From Vibrio europaeus (lineage in GTDB: Bacteria; Pseudomonadota; Gammaproteobacteria; Enterobacterales; Vibrionaceae): DNA of 64,000 nucleotides. The notes under the pieces are model-generated. The model ran no database searches. It saw only the letters and a list, made by a program, of their open reading frames with translations, and had not been told where the DNA came from. Below, in pieces: positions 18,068 to 26,308 of the stretch (position 1 is the stretch's first letter; each line of letters starts with the position of its first letter). Made by a program: the position numbers and the translations under genes. The stretch spans positions 930,001 through 994,000 of the forward strand of contig NZ_LUAX01000007.1 of assembly GCF_001695575.1 (NCBI RefSeq), read 5' to 3'.

Positions 18068-18796
18068 ATGAGAAATCTCATTTTGATTGTGGTGAGTACA
18101 CTATTTTCTTTTGCTTTAAATGCAGCGGTAATTACTGCCGCGCAAGACCCATGGGCGCCGTTTGTTCAAAAGGACAAAGCAAATCCGGGAGTATCTGTTG
18201 AGATTATTACCGAAGCCTTTAAGTCACAGGGGCATAGTGTTGATTTCAAAATTATGCCTTGGACTCGCGCACTCAATGAAGTCAAAGGCGGTAGGGTAGA
18301 CGTGTTAGTGGCGACTTGGTTTACCAATGAACGTACCTCTTTCTTGAAGTACAGTGAGCCATACCTAGAAAACTCGCTTAAATTTATTATGCGCAAAGGG
18401 GAAGGATTCGAATACAACGGACTGGATAGCTTGTCGGGAAAAACAGTGGGTATCATCCGAAATTATGGCTATGGAGATGAGTTTTTAGCGGCCAATAACT
18501 TTAAAAAGCCAGAGGCGAATGACTTGGTTGCTAATGCTAAGAAGCTGATGGCAAAAAGGATAGACCTGACTTTAGAAGATGAGCTTGTAGCGAAGTCTAC
18601 CTTGTCTGGAGCGGGAATGAATTTGGCTGATTTTGAGTTCACTAACAATGCGCTGTCAGTTAACCCGTTGCATGTTACTGCAGGGCTAGCGAATCCTAAC
18701 CATGCTGAATATATTGAAGCGTTTAATAAAGGGCTGGCCGAAATTAAGGCCAATGGTACCTTTGACAAGATCTTAGCCAAATACGGAATTAAGTAG
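18068..18796 (+). CDS. Periplasmic solute-binding protein (SBP_bac_3 type) paired with a chemoreceptor
   Basis: Exported 242-aa protein (signal peptide LILIVVSTLFSFALNAA) with the amino-acid-binding-protein fold of family 3. Visible family segments are WAPFVQKD near the mature start, the hinge-side MPWTRALNEVKGGRVDVLVA and GKTVGIIRNYGYGDEF, which begins lobe 2. No ABC permease or ATPase genes lie nearby. Its only operon partner is the chemoreceptor just upstream, so a sensory role (ligand carrier for chemotaxis) is more likely than transport. The ligand is unknown; polar amino acid or a related small molecule is the family default. Confidence 0.85.
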   Translation: MRNLILIVVSTLFSFALNAAVITAAQDPWAPFVQKDKANPGVSVEIITEAFKSQGHSVDFKIMPWTRALNEVKGGRVDVLVATWFTNERTSFLKYSEPYLENSLKFIMRKGEGFEYNGLDSLSGKTVGIIRNYGYGDEFLAANNFKKPEANDLVANAKKLMAKRIDLTLEDELVAKSTLSGAGMNLADFEFTNNALSVNPLHVTAGLANPNHAEYIEAFNKGLAEIKANGTFDKILAKYGIK

Positions 18797-18816
18797 AGGT
18801 GCTAGGTTGATCAATT

Positions 18817-18850
18817 AAAACGCTCCCATCACAATCGGGAGCGTTTTTAT
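18817..18850. terminator. Bidirectional terminator between SBP gene and guaD
   Basis: AAACGCTCCC (18818-18827) pairs perfectly with GGGAGCGTTT (18837-18846), followed by TTTAT. It serves the plus-strand SBP gene and the converging guaD. Confidence 0.85.
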
Positions 18851-18868
18851 ATTGGGTGTTACAGGAAC

Positions 18869-20206
18869 TTAGCTAGCGAACTTCTTTCCATCTATCTTAC
18901 CTTTAGCGTCATACGCTTTCTCACCGTAGATAAAGGTCTCGCACACTGTTCTATCGTCACCTAAGCTCATTAGAACAAACAACTTCTCTTCAAGGGTTGT
19001 CGCTTGGTTCATGCGGAAACGCATGAGCTGCGTGGCGTGAAGATCAAGCACCACAAAGTCGGCTTCTTTACCTACTTCTAGGTTACCAATCTTATCTTCC
19101 AAGTGGAGTGAACGAGCACCGCCTAATGTGGCTAGGAACAGGGACTTGAGCGGATGCAGTTTCTCTTGCTGAAGCTGCATAATTTTATACGCTTCACTCA
19201 TGGTTTGAAGAATCGAGAAGCTCGTACCCGCTCCAACATCCGTTCCCATTCCAACTCTTACGCCGTGCTCTTCGAGTTTAGGCAGTTTAAACAAGCCAGA
19301 ACCTAAGAAAAGGTTAGACGTAGGGCAAAAAGCGATTGCTGATTCCGTGTCGGCTAGGCGTTGGCACTCACAATCAGATAGGTGGATACCATGAGCGAAT
19401 ACCGAGCGCTTGTGCAGTAGACCATAGTGGTCATAGACATCAAGATAAGAATCTCGCTCAGGGAATAGGTCGAGTACCCATTCGATCTCTTTCTTGTTCT
19501 CTGAAAGGTGAGTGTGCATATACACATCGGGGTACTCTTCAAGCAGCTTACCCACAGTGGCTAACTGTTCAGGTGTACTAGTGGGAGCAAATCGAGGTGT
19601 AACAGCATAAAGCAGACGACCGCGGTTGTGCCATCTTTCAATCAGTTCTTTTGATGCTTCATATCCAGATTCGGGAGTATCGGTTAGGTAGTCTGGCGCG
19701 TTTCTATCCATCAATACCTTGCCTGCAATCATGCGTAGGTTACGACGTTCCGCTTCACCAAAAAATACGTCTACTGACTCTTTATGTACCGTGCCAAATA
19801 CGAGGGCTGTAGTGGTTCCGTTGCTAGCCAGTTCATCAAAAAACAACTTAGCGACCTTGAGCGCGTAAATTGGATTCTTAAAACGGCGCTCTTCTGGGAA
19901 GGTGTAGTTTTCTAGCCAGTCGAGCAGTTGTTCACCGTATGAAGCGATCATACCCGTCTGCGGGTAGTGAATATGGGTATCGATAAAGCCAGAGGTAATT
20001 AGCTTGTCTTCGTACTCGGTAATATTGAGGTCTTTGGGTTGGCGAGCGAGTACTTCCTCGGTTTCGCCAATATCTACGATATGCCCGTCTTCGACGACGA
20101 TAATGCCGTCATCAAAGAATTGGTATGAATTGTCCAGTCCGACATCTTTCGGATCCGCGATACTGTGCAAAATTGCTGCACGATAAGCGTTGCGTTGCAT
20201 TGTCAT
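18869..20206 (-). CDS. guaD: Guanine deaminase
   Basis: Guanine deaminase (445 aa) converts guanine to xanthine, the substrate of the neighbouring xanthine dehydrogenase. It is an amidohydrolase with zinc ligands in GFIDTHIHYPQTGM (HxH), HTHLSE and FAHGIHLSD, and the catalytic Asp in MGTDVGAGTSF. I choose the ATG at 20206 (MTMQRNAYRAAILHS) because GGAAG lies about 6 bp upstream; the TTG at 20224 would place the RBS inside the gene. Downstream of xdhC on the same strand, so last of the purine unit. Confidence 0.94.
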   Translation of the reverse strand: MTMQRNAYRAAILHSIADPKDVGLDNSYQFFDDGIIVVEDGHIVDIGETEEVLARQPKDLNITEYEDKLITSGFIDTHIHYPQTGMIASYGEQLLDWLENYTFPEERRFKNPIYALKVAKLFFDELASNGTTTALVFGTVHKESVDVFFGEAERRNLRMIAGKVLMDRNAPDYLTDTPESGYEASKELIERWHNRGRLLYAVTPRFAPTSTPEQLATVGKLLEEYPDVYMHTHLSENKKEIEWVLDLFPERDSYLDVYDHYGLLHKRSVFAHGIHLSDCECQRLADTESAIAFCPTSNLFLGSGLFKLPKLEEHGVRVGMGTDVGAGTSFSILQTMSEAYKIMQLQQEKLHPLKSLFLATLGGARSLHLEDKIGNLEVGKEADFVVLDLHATQLMRFRMNQATTLEEKLFVLMSLGDDRTVCETFIYGEKAYDAKGKIDGKKFAS

Positions 20207-20247
20207 TTTTACTTCCTTTTTCAACCCAAATTAAACGGCTGATTGGG

Positions 20248-21099
20248 TTAGGCGATTTTCTCTTCCAGTGGCGAATCGCTCATTTGAATACTTTTACTGT
20301 GTGCCGTAGGGCGCTTTTCTTCAAGTGGAATGCCCTGATAGTGTGCGATTAGTTCACCTGCAACCGATACCGCGATTTCTGCCGGATGCTTGCCATTCAC
20401 CATGCTGACACCAATCGGGCAAATCATAGTGTTGATCTGTGCATCACTGTAACCACGCTGGGCTAAGCGCATATCAAATTTCTTGCGTTTAGTCAGTGAA
20501 CCAATCATGCCGAAATAGACGCTGTCGTCTCGGTCAATAATGGCTCTAGCGAGGTCAAAATCGAGTTGATGATTGTGAGTCATGACTAAGTAGTAACTGT
20601 TTGGTGGCAAGTCTCGTACCTCTGCGACCGGATCATCGGTCACTAATTTAGTTACATTACGTGGCAGTTCTTCAGGGAAAACATCATCACGCTCATCAAT
20701 CCAGGTAACTCGGAAGGGAAGAGTCGAGACGATATGTAAAAGGGCTTTGGCGACATGACCTGCTCCAAACACAACCAGATGCTTTTGCGCGGTGCCAATA
20801 GGTTCAAAGCTCAGTGTTGCCATTCCGCCACAACACTGGCCTAAACGGGCACCCAAATTAAAGCGTTCTACTTTGAGTGAGCGTTCACCTGCGATCAGCA
20901 TCTCACGAGCCATTTTGGTCGCGACATGCTCAAGGTGACCACCACCTATAGTGGCAATCAACCTGTCACGGGTAACCAGCATTTTGGTGCCTGCATCCCT
21001 TGGCACAGAGCCACGGTCTTCCAATACAGTCACCATCACGCACGGTTCGCTGTTTTTCTCTAGTTGCGCCAGTTCATGAATCCAATTGTCCTTAAACAT
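20248..21099 (-). CDS. xdhC: Xanthine dehydrogenase accessory protein XdhC
   Basis: XdhC (283 aa) binds molybdenum cofactor, promotes its sulfuration and inserts it into XdhB. The N-terminal XdhC/CoxI domain shows VMVTVLEDRGSVPRDAGTKM and GGGHLEHVA, with GQCCGG near residue 88. The C-terminal part is a Rossmann fold with LVVFGAGHVAKALLHI (about 110-125). It lies 52 bp after xdhB and 41 bp before guaD on the same strand, the standard gamma-proteobacterial order. Confidence 0.94.
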   Translation of the reverse strand: MFKDNWIHELAQLEKNSEPCVMVTVLEDRGSVPRDAGTKMLVTRDRLIATIGGGHLEHVATKMAREMLIAGERSLKVERFNLGARLGQCCGGMATLSFEPIGTAQKHLVVFGAGHVAKALLHIVSTLPFRVTWIDERDDVFPEELPRNVTKLVTDDPVAEVRDLPPNSYYLVMTHNHQLDFDLARAIIDRDDSVYFGMIGSLTKRKKFDMRLAQRGYSDAQINTMICPIGVSMVNGKHPAEIAVSVAGELIAHYQGIPLEEKRPTAHSKSIQMSDSPLEEKIA

Positions 21100-21151
21100 A
21101 CGTCTCTCCTTGAACTATTTATCTTGTCATCAGTCTATGGAATGACGTTGG

Positions 21152-23536
21152 TTAGGCTTTCTCTGCCTGCTCTGGTGTCGTTTGTGGCTGGCTCACTTTC
21201 GCAATCGCCATCAAGACACGTTCTGGTGTTGCTGGTGTATCCAACTTAGGAATCGCTCCTTCGACGGCAACAGAAGCAATCGCATCTTTCAATGCACTCC
21301 AGACCGACATACCCAACATGAACGGTGGCTCACCGACGGCTTTTGAATTAAATACCGTATCTTCTGGGTTTGCTCGGTTCTCCAATAAGTGGGTATGGAA
21401 CTCGATTGGCATATCTGCGATCGCTGGGATCTTGTAGCTTGCAGGGCCATTGGTCATTAAGCGACCTTGCTCATTCCAGATTAACTCTTCGGTGGTTAAC
21501 CAACCGACACCTTGCAGGAAGCCACCTTCAATCTGACCGATATCAATGGCAGGGTTTAGCGAAGCACCAACATCATGCAGAATGTCTGCGCGTAGGATCT
21601 TGTACTCACCTGTTAAGGTATCAACGATTACTTCCGAACAAGAGGCACCGTAAGCAAAGTAGTAGAATGGGCGACCGCGAGCCTTTTCATGATCGTAGTA
21701 GATCTTCGGTGTACGGTAGAAGCCTGTGCTCGATAGCGATACTTGGTTGAAGTAGGCCAATTGAACAAAGGATTCGAAGGTCATGATTTCATCACGGATC
21801 ATGATCATACCGTTTTTGAATACCACCTCTTCTGGCGTTACCTTAAAGTGACTAGAAGCGAAATCAATCAAGCGCTGTTTAATGGTTAGTGCGGCGTTTT
21901 GCGCGGCTTTACCATTGAGGTCGGCGCCCGATGAGGCTGCTGTTGGCGATGTGTTCGGTACTTTGTCGGTATTGGTAGCGGTGATTTGGATACGTTCAAC
22001 ATCAACTTGGAACTCCTGTGCAACAATTTGTGCCACTTTGATATTCAAGCCTTGTCCCATCTCTGTACCACCGTGATTCAAATGAATACTGCCATCGGTG
22101 TAGATGTGAATGAGTGCGCCAGCCTGATTGAGGAAAGTCGCCGTGAATGAGATACCAAATTTCACTGGAGTGATCGCTAGACCCTTTTTCAAAATTGGGC
22201 TTTGCTTGTTGAACTCAGCAATCGCTTTACGGCGAGCGTGGTAGTCACTGCTTTGCTCTAGCTGCTCTGTGATCTCTGGTAAGAAGTTATCTTCAACCTT
22301 TTGGTAGTAATGAGTGACGTCTCGTCCTTCACCACCGTAGTAATTGGCTTTGCGTACTTCGAGCGGATCTTTGCCTAAATAGTGAGCAATCTCATCCATG
22401 ATGTGCTCAATAGTCATCATACCTTGCGGACCGCCAAAACCACGATAGGCAGTATTAGAGGCAGTATTGGTTTTACAGCGGTGACCTGTGACCGTTGCAT
22501 CACCTAGGTAGTAGGCGTTGTCTGAGTGAAACATTGCGCGGTCAACAATAGAACTCGATAGATCTGGTGAGTAGCCACAGTTACCTGCAACGATGATCTC
22601 TGAACCTTGAATGACACCATTATCATCAAAACCAATCTTGTATTGGTTGTAGAATGGGTGACGCTTGCCCGTCATCGTCATATCTTCTGCGCGTGGAAGG
22701 CGCATCTTAGTTGGGCGTTTGGTTAGATGAGCGATCACGGCCGCCATACATGCTGGCGCGGCAGCTTGGGTTTCTTTGCCACCAAAACCACCACCCATAC
22801 GGCGCATGTCAATCACGACTTTATGCATAGGGACGCCAAGAACTTCAGCAACCAGCTTTTGTACTTCAGTAGGGTTTTGCGTTGAGGTGTATACGATCAT
22901 ACCGCCATCTTCGGTCGGCATAACGCTACTAACCTGAGTTTCAAGATAGAAGTGCTCTTGGCCGCCAATATCTAGGTCACCCTCGATAATGTGTTTCGCA
23001 TTGGCAAGTGCTGTTGCCGAATCACCACGCTTTTGCTGGTGGCTCTCAGTCACAAATAGTTCTTTTTCTAGTGCTTCTTTGACGTCCAATACAGGGGGAA
23101 GCACCTCATACTCAACAATAGCGGCTTGCGCGGCTTTGCGTGCGGTTTCCATATCGTTCGCTGCGACGGCAAGCACTGGCTGGCCATAGTATTGAACTAA
23201 CCCATCTGAAAGTAACGGGTCGCCGGGTAGAATGGCGCCAATATCCAGTTGTCCAGGTACGTCTTCATGGGTAATGGCAATTGCAACCCCTTCGAATTCA
23301 TAACATGGAGAGACGTCAAGCTTGGTAATCTTGGCATGAGCGTGGGTACTTAAACGCGCGTACACATGCAGTTGATTTGGGAATTCAAGACGGTCATCAA
23401 TATAGACCGCTTCACCCGTGACCTGCTTTGGGGCGCTGTCGTGTTTTACGCTTTTACCAACGCCAGTTTTAAGATCCTGCTTTACGATGGCGACCATCTC
23501 TTCATGAGATAGGGTCTGATGGTGTGCGTTAGACAT
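21152..23536 (-). CDS. xdhB: Xanthine dehydrogenase molybdenum-binding subunit
   Basis: Large subunit (794 aa) carrying the molybdopterin active site that oxidises hypoxanthine/xanthine to urate. The conserved RRMGGGFGGKETQ (about residues 245-257), AYRGFGGPQG (substrate Arg) and the C-terminal SKAVGEPPFML with the catalytic Glu are intact. Its start overlaps the xdhA stop by 8 bp, so translation is coupled. Full length for the bacterial two-subunit enzymes. Confidence 0.96.
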   Translation of the reverse strand: MSNAHHQTLSHEEMVAIVKQDLKTGVGKSVKHDSAPKQVTGEAVYIDDRLEFPNQLHVYARLSTHAHAKITKLDVSPCYEFEGVAIAITHEDVPGQLDIGAILPGDPLLSDGLVQYYGQPVLAVAANDMETARKAAQAAIVEYEVLPPVLDVKEALEKELFVTESHQQKRGDSATALANAKHIIEGDLDIGGQEHFYLETQVSSVMPTEDGGMIVYTSTQNPTEVQKLVAEVLGVPMHKVVIDMRRMGGGFGGKETQAAAPACMAAVIAHLTKRPTKMRLPRAEDMTMTGKRHPFYNQYKIGFDDNGVIQGSEIIVAGNCGYSPDLSSSIVDRAMFHSDNAYYLGDATVTGHRCKTNTASNTAYRGFGGPQGMMTIEHIMDEIAHYLGKDPLEVRKANYYGGEGRDVTHYYQKVEDNFLPEITEQLEQSSDYHARRKAIAEFNKQSPILKKGLAITPVKFGISFTATFLNQAGALIHIYTDGSIHLNHGGTEMGQGLNIKVAQIVAQEFQVDVERIQITATNTDKVPNTSPTAASSGADLNGKAAQNAALTIKQRLIDFASSHFKVTPEEVVFKNGMIMIRDEIMTFESFVQLAYFNQVSLSSTGFYRTPKIYYDHEKARGRPFYYFAYGASCSEVIVDTLTGEYKILRADILHDVGASLNPAIDIGQIEGGFLQGVGWLTTEELIWNEQGRLMTNGPASYKIPAIADMPIEFHTHLLENRANPEDTVFNSKAVGEPPFMLGMSVWSALKDAIASVAVEGAIPKLDTPATPERVLMAIAKVSQPQTTPEQAEKA

Positions 23537-24974
23537 AAGACGTTACCCTCGTTTCAATCTGGTTGTTCTGATGGTTCTGCTCGATAAAGAAACGGCGCAG
23601 CATGTTAGCGGCGGTCATAGAGCGATACTCTTTGCTTGCGCGGAAGTCAGACAGCGGTTCAAAGTCGCTGTATATCTCTTTCATTGCATTATCGATAGTC
23701 TCTTGCGTCCAGCTTTGACCAATTAAGGCTGCTTCACAGTTCGAAGCGCGTTTTGGTGTTGCTGCCATACCGCCAAAGGCAATACGAGCGTCGACCACTT
23801 TGTTGTCTTCTATCTGGATATTGAACGCCCCACATACTGCTGAGATATCGTCATCTAAGCGCTTTGAAAGTTTGTATGCTCGGAAGGTGTCGTTGCTTTT
23901 TGGCTTAGGAATAATGACCTGTTCAATAAACTCACTTTCTTGCTGAGCGGTAACCTTGTAGCTGATGAAGTAATCTTCAATCGGAAGGATTCTTGATTGC
24001 TTACCACGGCGAAGCTTAACCTGAGCGTTGAGTGCGATAAGAAGTGGTGGTGCGTCTCCGATTGGTGAAGCGTTACCAATATTGCCCCCAAGCGTACCTT
24101 GGTTGCGTACTTGCAGTGAGGCGAATCGATGTAGCAGTTCGCCGAAATCAGAGTAGTGGCTTGTCAGCAGTTGGTAAGCATCGCTAATCGCCACGTTGGC
24201 ACCAATGTGTAGAGCGTCTTCACTCTCTTCGCAAACCTTCATGTCTTCAACAAGGTTGACGTTGATTAGAGTTTCGATTTCTCGGTGGAACTGAGTCACT
24301 TCTAGCGCCAAGTCGGTACCGCCCGCAACCAGTTTTGCCTTAGGATTTGCAGTGTAAATTTCCGCTAGCTCATCGACGCTACGCGGAAGGTACGCGGTCA
24401 AGTTTCCATGACTTAAGCTAGCTGGTTGCTCTTGTAAGGTTTGCAGTCTAGCGACCGTTTTCTTCTCAAGCTCAACAAACTGATCCATTAGAGGCTCGTT
24501 TGAAACCAATGACAAGGCAGCATCCACAATTGGGCGATAACCCGTACAGCGACAAAGGTTGCCAGCCAGTGATTCCATGACATCTTCTTTATTCGCTGCT
24601 GGTTTGTTCTTGCTTAGAGCAAACATGGACATAATAAAGCCCGGAGTACAGTAACCACATTGAGACCCATGGAAGTCCACCATGGCTTGCTGTGTTGGGT
24701 GCAGTTTGTTTTTGTTCTGCAAGTCTTCGACGGTAATAAGCTGCTTACCATGAAGGCTAGAGACGAACGTCAAACAAGAGTTAACAGAGCGGTACTGAAG
24801 TTTTCCTTCGATGACTTCACCCAGTACAACGGTACAGGCACCACAATCACCTGAACCACATCCTTCTTTAGTACCCGTTTTTTGTACATGTGTTCTCAGG
24901 TACTGAAGCACTGTCATGTTAGGCGACAGCTCACTTTCTTGTTTGAGTTCTTGATTGAGTAGGAAAGTAATCAA
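23529..24974 (-). CDS. xdhA: Xanthine dehydrogenase Fe-S/FAD subunit
   Basis: Small subunit (481 aa) that carries electrons from the Mo centre to NAD+. A plant-type 2Fe-2S domain (CGSGDCGACTVVLGE, then SC..) is followed by the second 2Fe-2S domain (CGYCTPGFIMSM ... NLCRCTGYRPI), then an FAD domain (VAGGTDLALEV, GNIGNASPIGDAPP). The start is TTG at 24974 behind a strong AAGGAGGT site; no in-frame ATG fits better. Two palindromes ~50-90 bp upstream probably control it. Confidence 0.95.
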   Translation of the reverse strand: MITFLLNQELKQESELSPNMTVLQYLRTHVQKTGTKEGCGSGDCGACTVVLGEVIEGKLQYRSVNSCLTFVSSLHGKQLITVEDLQNKNKLHPTQQAMVDFHGSQCGYCTPGFIMSMFALSKNKPAANKEDVMESLAGNLCRCTGYRPIVDAALSLVSNEPLMDQFVELEKKTVARLQTLQEQPASLSHGNLTAYLPRSVDELAEIYTANPKAKLVAGGTDLALEVTQFHREIETLINVNLVEDMKVCEESEDALHIGANVAISDAYQLLTSHYSDFGELLHRFASLQVRNQGTLGGNIGNASPIGDAPPLLIALNAQVKLRRGKQSRILPIEDYFISYKVTAQQESEFIEQVIIPKPKSNDTFRAYKLSKRLDDDISAVCGAFNIQIEDNKVVDARIAFGGMAATPKRASNCEAALIGQSWTQETIDNAMKEIYSDFEPLSDFRASKEYRSMTAANMLRRFFIEQNHQNNQIETRVTSYV

Positions 24975-25019
24975 GAGACCTCCTTATGCATTGACACTAT
25001 TGTTCTGATGTTTATTTTC

Positions 25020-25062
25020 TGACCTTGTGGTCAATAATTGGATAATTTGACCATAAGGTCAA
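25020..25062. promoter_or_regulatory. Two palindromic operators over the xdhA promoter region
   Basis: TGACC-TTGT-GGTCA (25020-25033) and TTGACC-ATAA-GGTCAA (25047-25062) are perfect inverted repeats whose centres are 28 bp apart. On the minus strand TTGACC-N17-AATTAT inside this stretch could be the -35/-10 of xdhA, so a bound protein would block it. The GntR/FCD regulator encoded just upstream is the obvious candidate, by position only. Confidence 0.65.
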
Positions 25063-25226
25063 CTTTATTTTCACAAAAATGCAACATGAAAAGGCGCGTT
25101 TTAGGCGCTTATGAATAGAGGTGTTTCATATAAGTTTATGATTAATATAATTAAATTATCTAATCTTAGAGTAAAAAATCTTTACGTAAAGAAAATTAAT
25201 ATTGTATTTTTTGTTGTGTACAATCT

Positions 25227-25431
<205 letters not shown>

Positions 25432-25442
25432 TCACTATTCTA

Positions 25443-26174
25443 TCAACGCCCTTGAATCAAATCAGAGAACACTACGTGTAGATCGTTTGATGCGGCGCCG
25501 CTGTCTAAGTTGAGCTTGGAACGAATATGGTCGATATGCACTCGCATTAACTCGACGGCCTGTTCGGTTCTACCTGCCTCAATGGCGTCAAGTAACACCG
25601 TATGTTCATCTAAAGAACAGTTAGCGTGGTTGCCTGTTTCGTACTGGGCGATAAGCAGTGACGTTTGAGAAACTAAACTGCGTTGGAACGCAAGTAGCGG
25701 AGCGTTGTTTGCTATCTCGGCTAGCTTAATATGAAACTCACCTGATAAACGCAGCCCTTTACCGTAATCACCATTGTCGAAAGCTTGATTTTCTTTCTCA
25801 ACCAGTCTGCGGCATTCGTCAATCTCTGCGGATGTCGCGTGCTCAACGGCTAACTCAGTAATCGCTAGCTCCATGACTTCACGCGCTTTAATGATCTGCT
25901 TTGCCTCTTCCTTAGTTGGTGCAGCGACCATAGCCCCGCGGTTTGGGCGAATACTGACAACTTGCTCCATAGAGAGTCTCAGCAGAGCGCGGCGAATGAT
26001 GGTTCGGCTGACACTAAAGATTTCGGCTAGGGCTTCTTCATTGAGTTTCGTTGCTGGTGGAAGGCGTTGTTCCAGAATTGCATCGAAAATGTGGCAGTAA
26101 ACGACATCATCTTGGGTCTGGCCCGCGACCTTAGTCTTGATATTTTTTGCCACAGAATTTTTTAGATTTGCCAT
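25443..26174 (-). CDS. GntR-family transcriptional regulator (FCD/FadR subgroup)
   Basis: DNA-binding regulator of 243 aa. The N-terminal winged helix includes KLNEEALAEIFSVSRTIIRRAL (about residues 42-63; recognition helix SVSRTIIRRAL). The all-helical FCD ligand domain follows from about residue 95, with candidate metal ligands in EFHIKL, DEHTVLL and RVHIDHI. It lies upstream of xdhA on the same strand with 468 bp between, and is the likely controller of the purine genes. TGTATACA at 26232-26239, about 57 bp before its own start, may be an autoregulatory site. Effector unknown; a purine or purine product is inferred. Confidence 0.88.
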   Translation of the reverse strand: MANLKNSVAKNIKTKVAGQTQDDVVYCHIFDAILEQRLPPATKLNEEALAEIFSVSRTIIRRALLRLSMEQVVSIRPNRGAMVAAPTKEEAKQIIKAREVMELAITELAVEHATSAEIDECRRLVEKENQAFDNGDYGKGLRLSGEFHIKLAEIANNAPLLAFQRSLVSQTSLLIAQYETGNHANCSLDEHTVLLDAIEAGRTEQAVELMRVHIDHIRSKLNLDSGAASNDLHVVFSDLIQGR

Positions 26175-26308
26175 AGGCGGCGTTCACTCTTAAACCATTT
26201 ATTTCCTTTATAAAACAATCATACTTTACTTTGTATACATGTGGCTAGAGCAGGGCTGAATTTGCGACTTTGAACGCACTGTTCAAAGCCGCTATTTTCA
26301 ACATTTGG

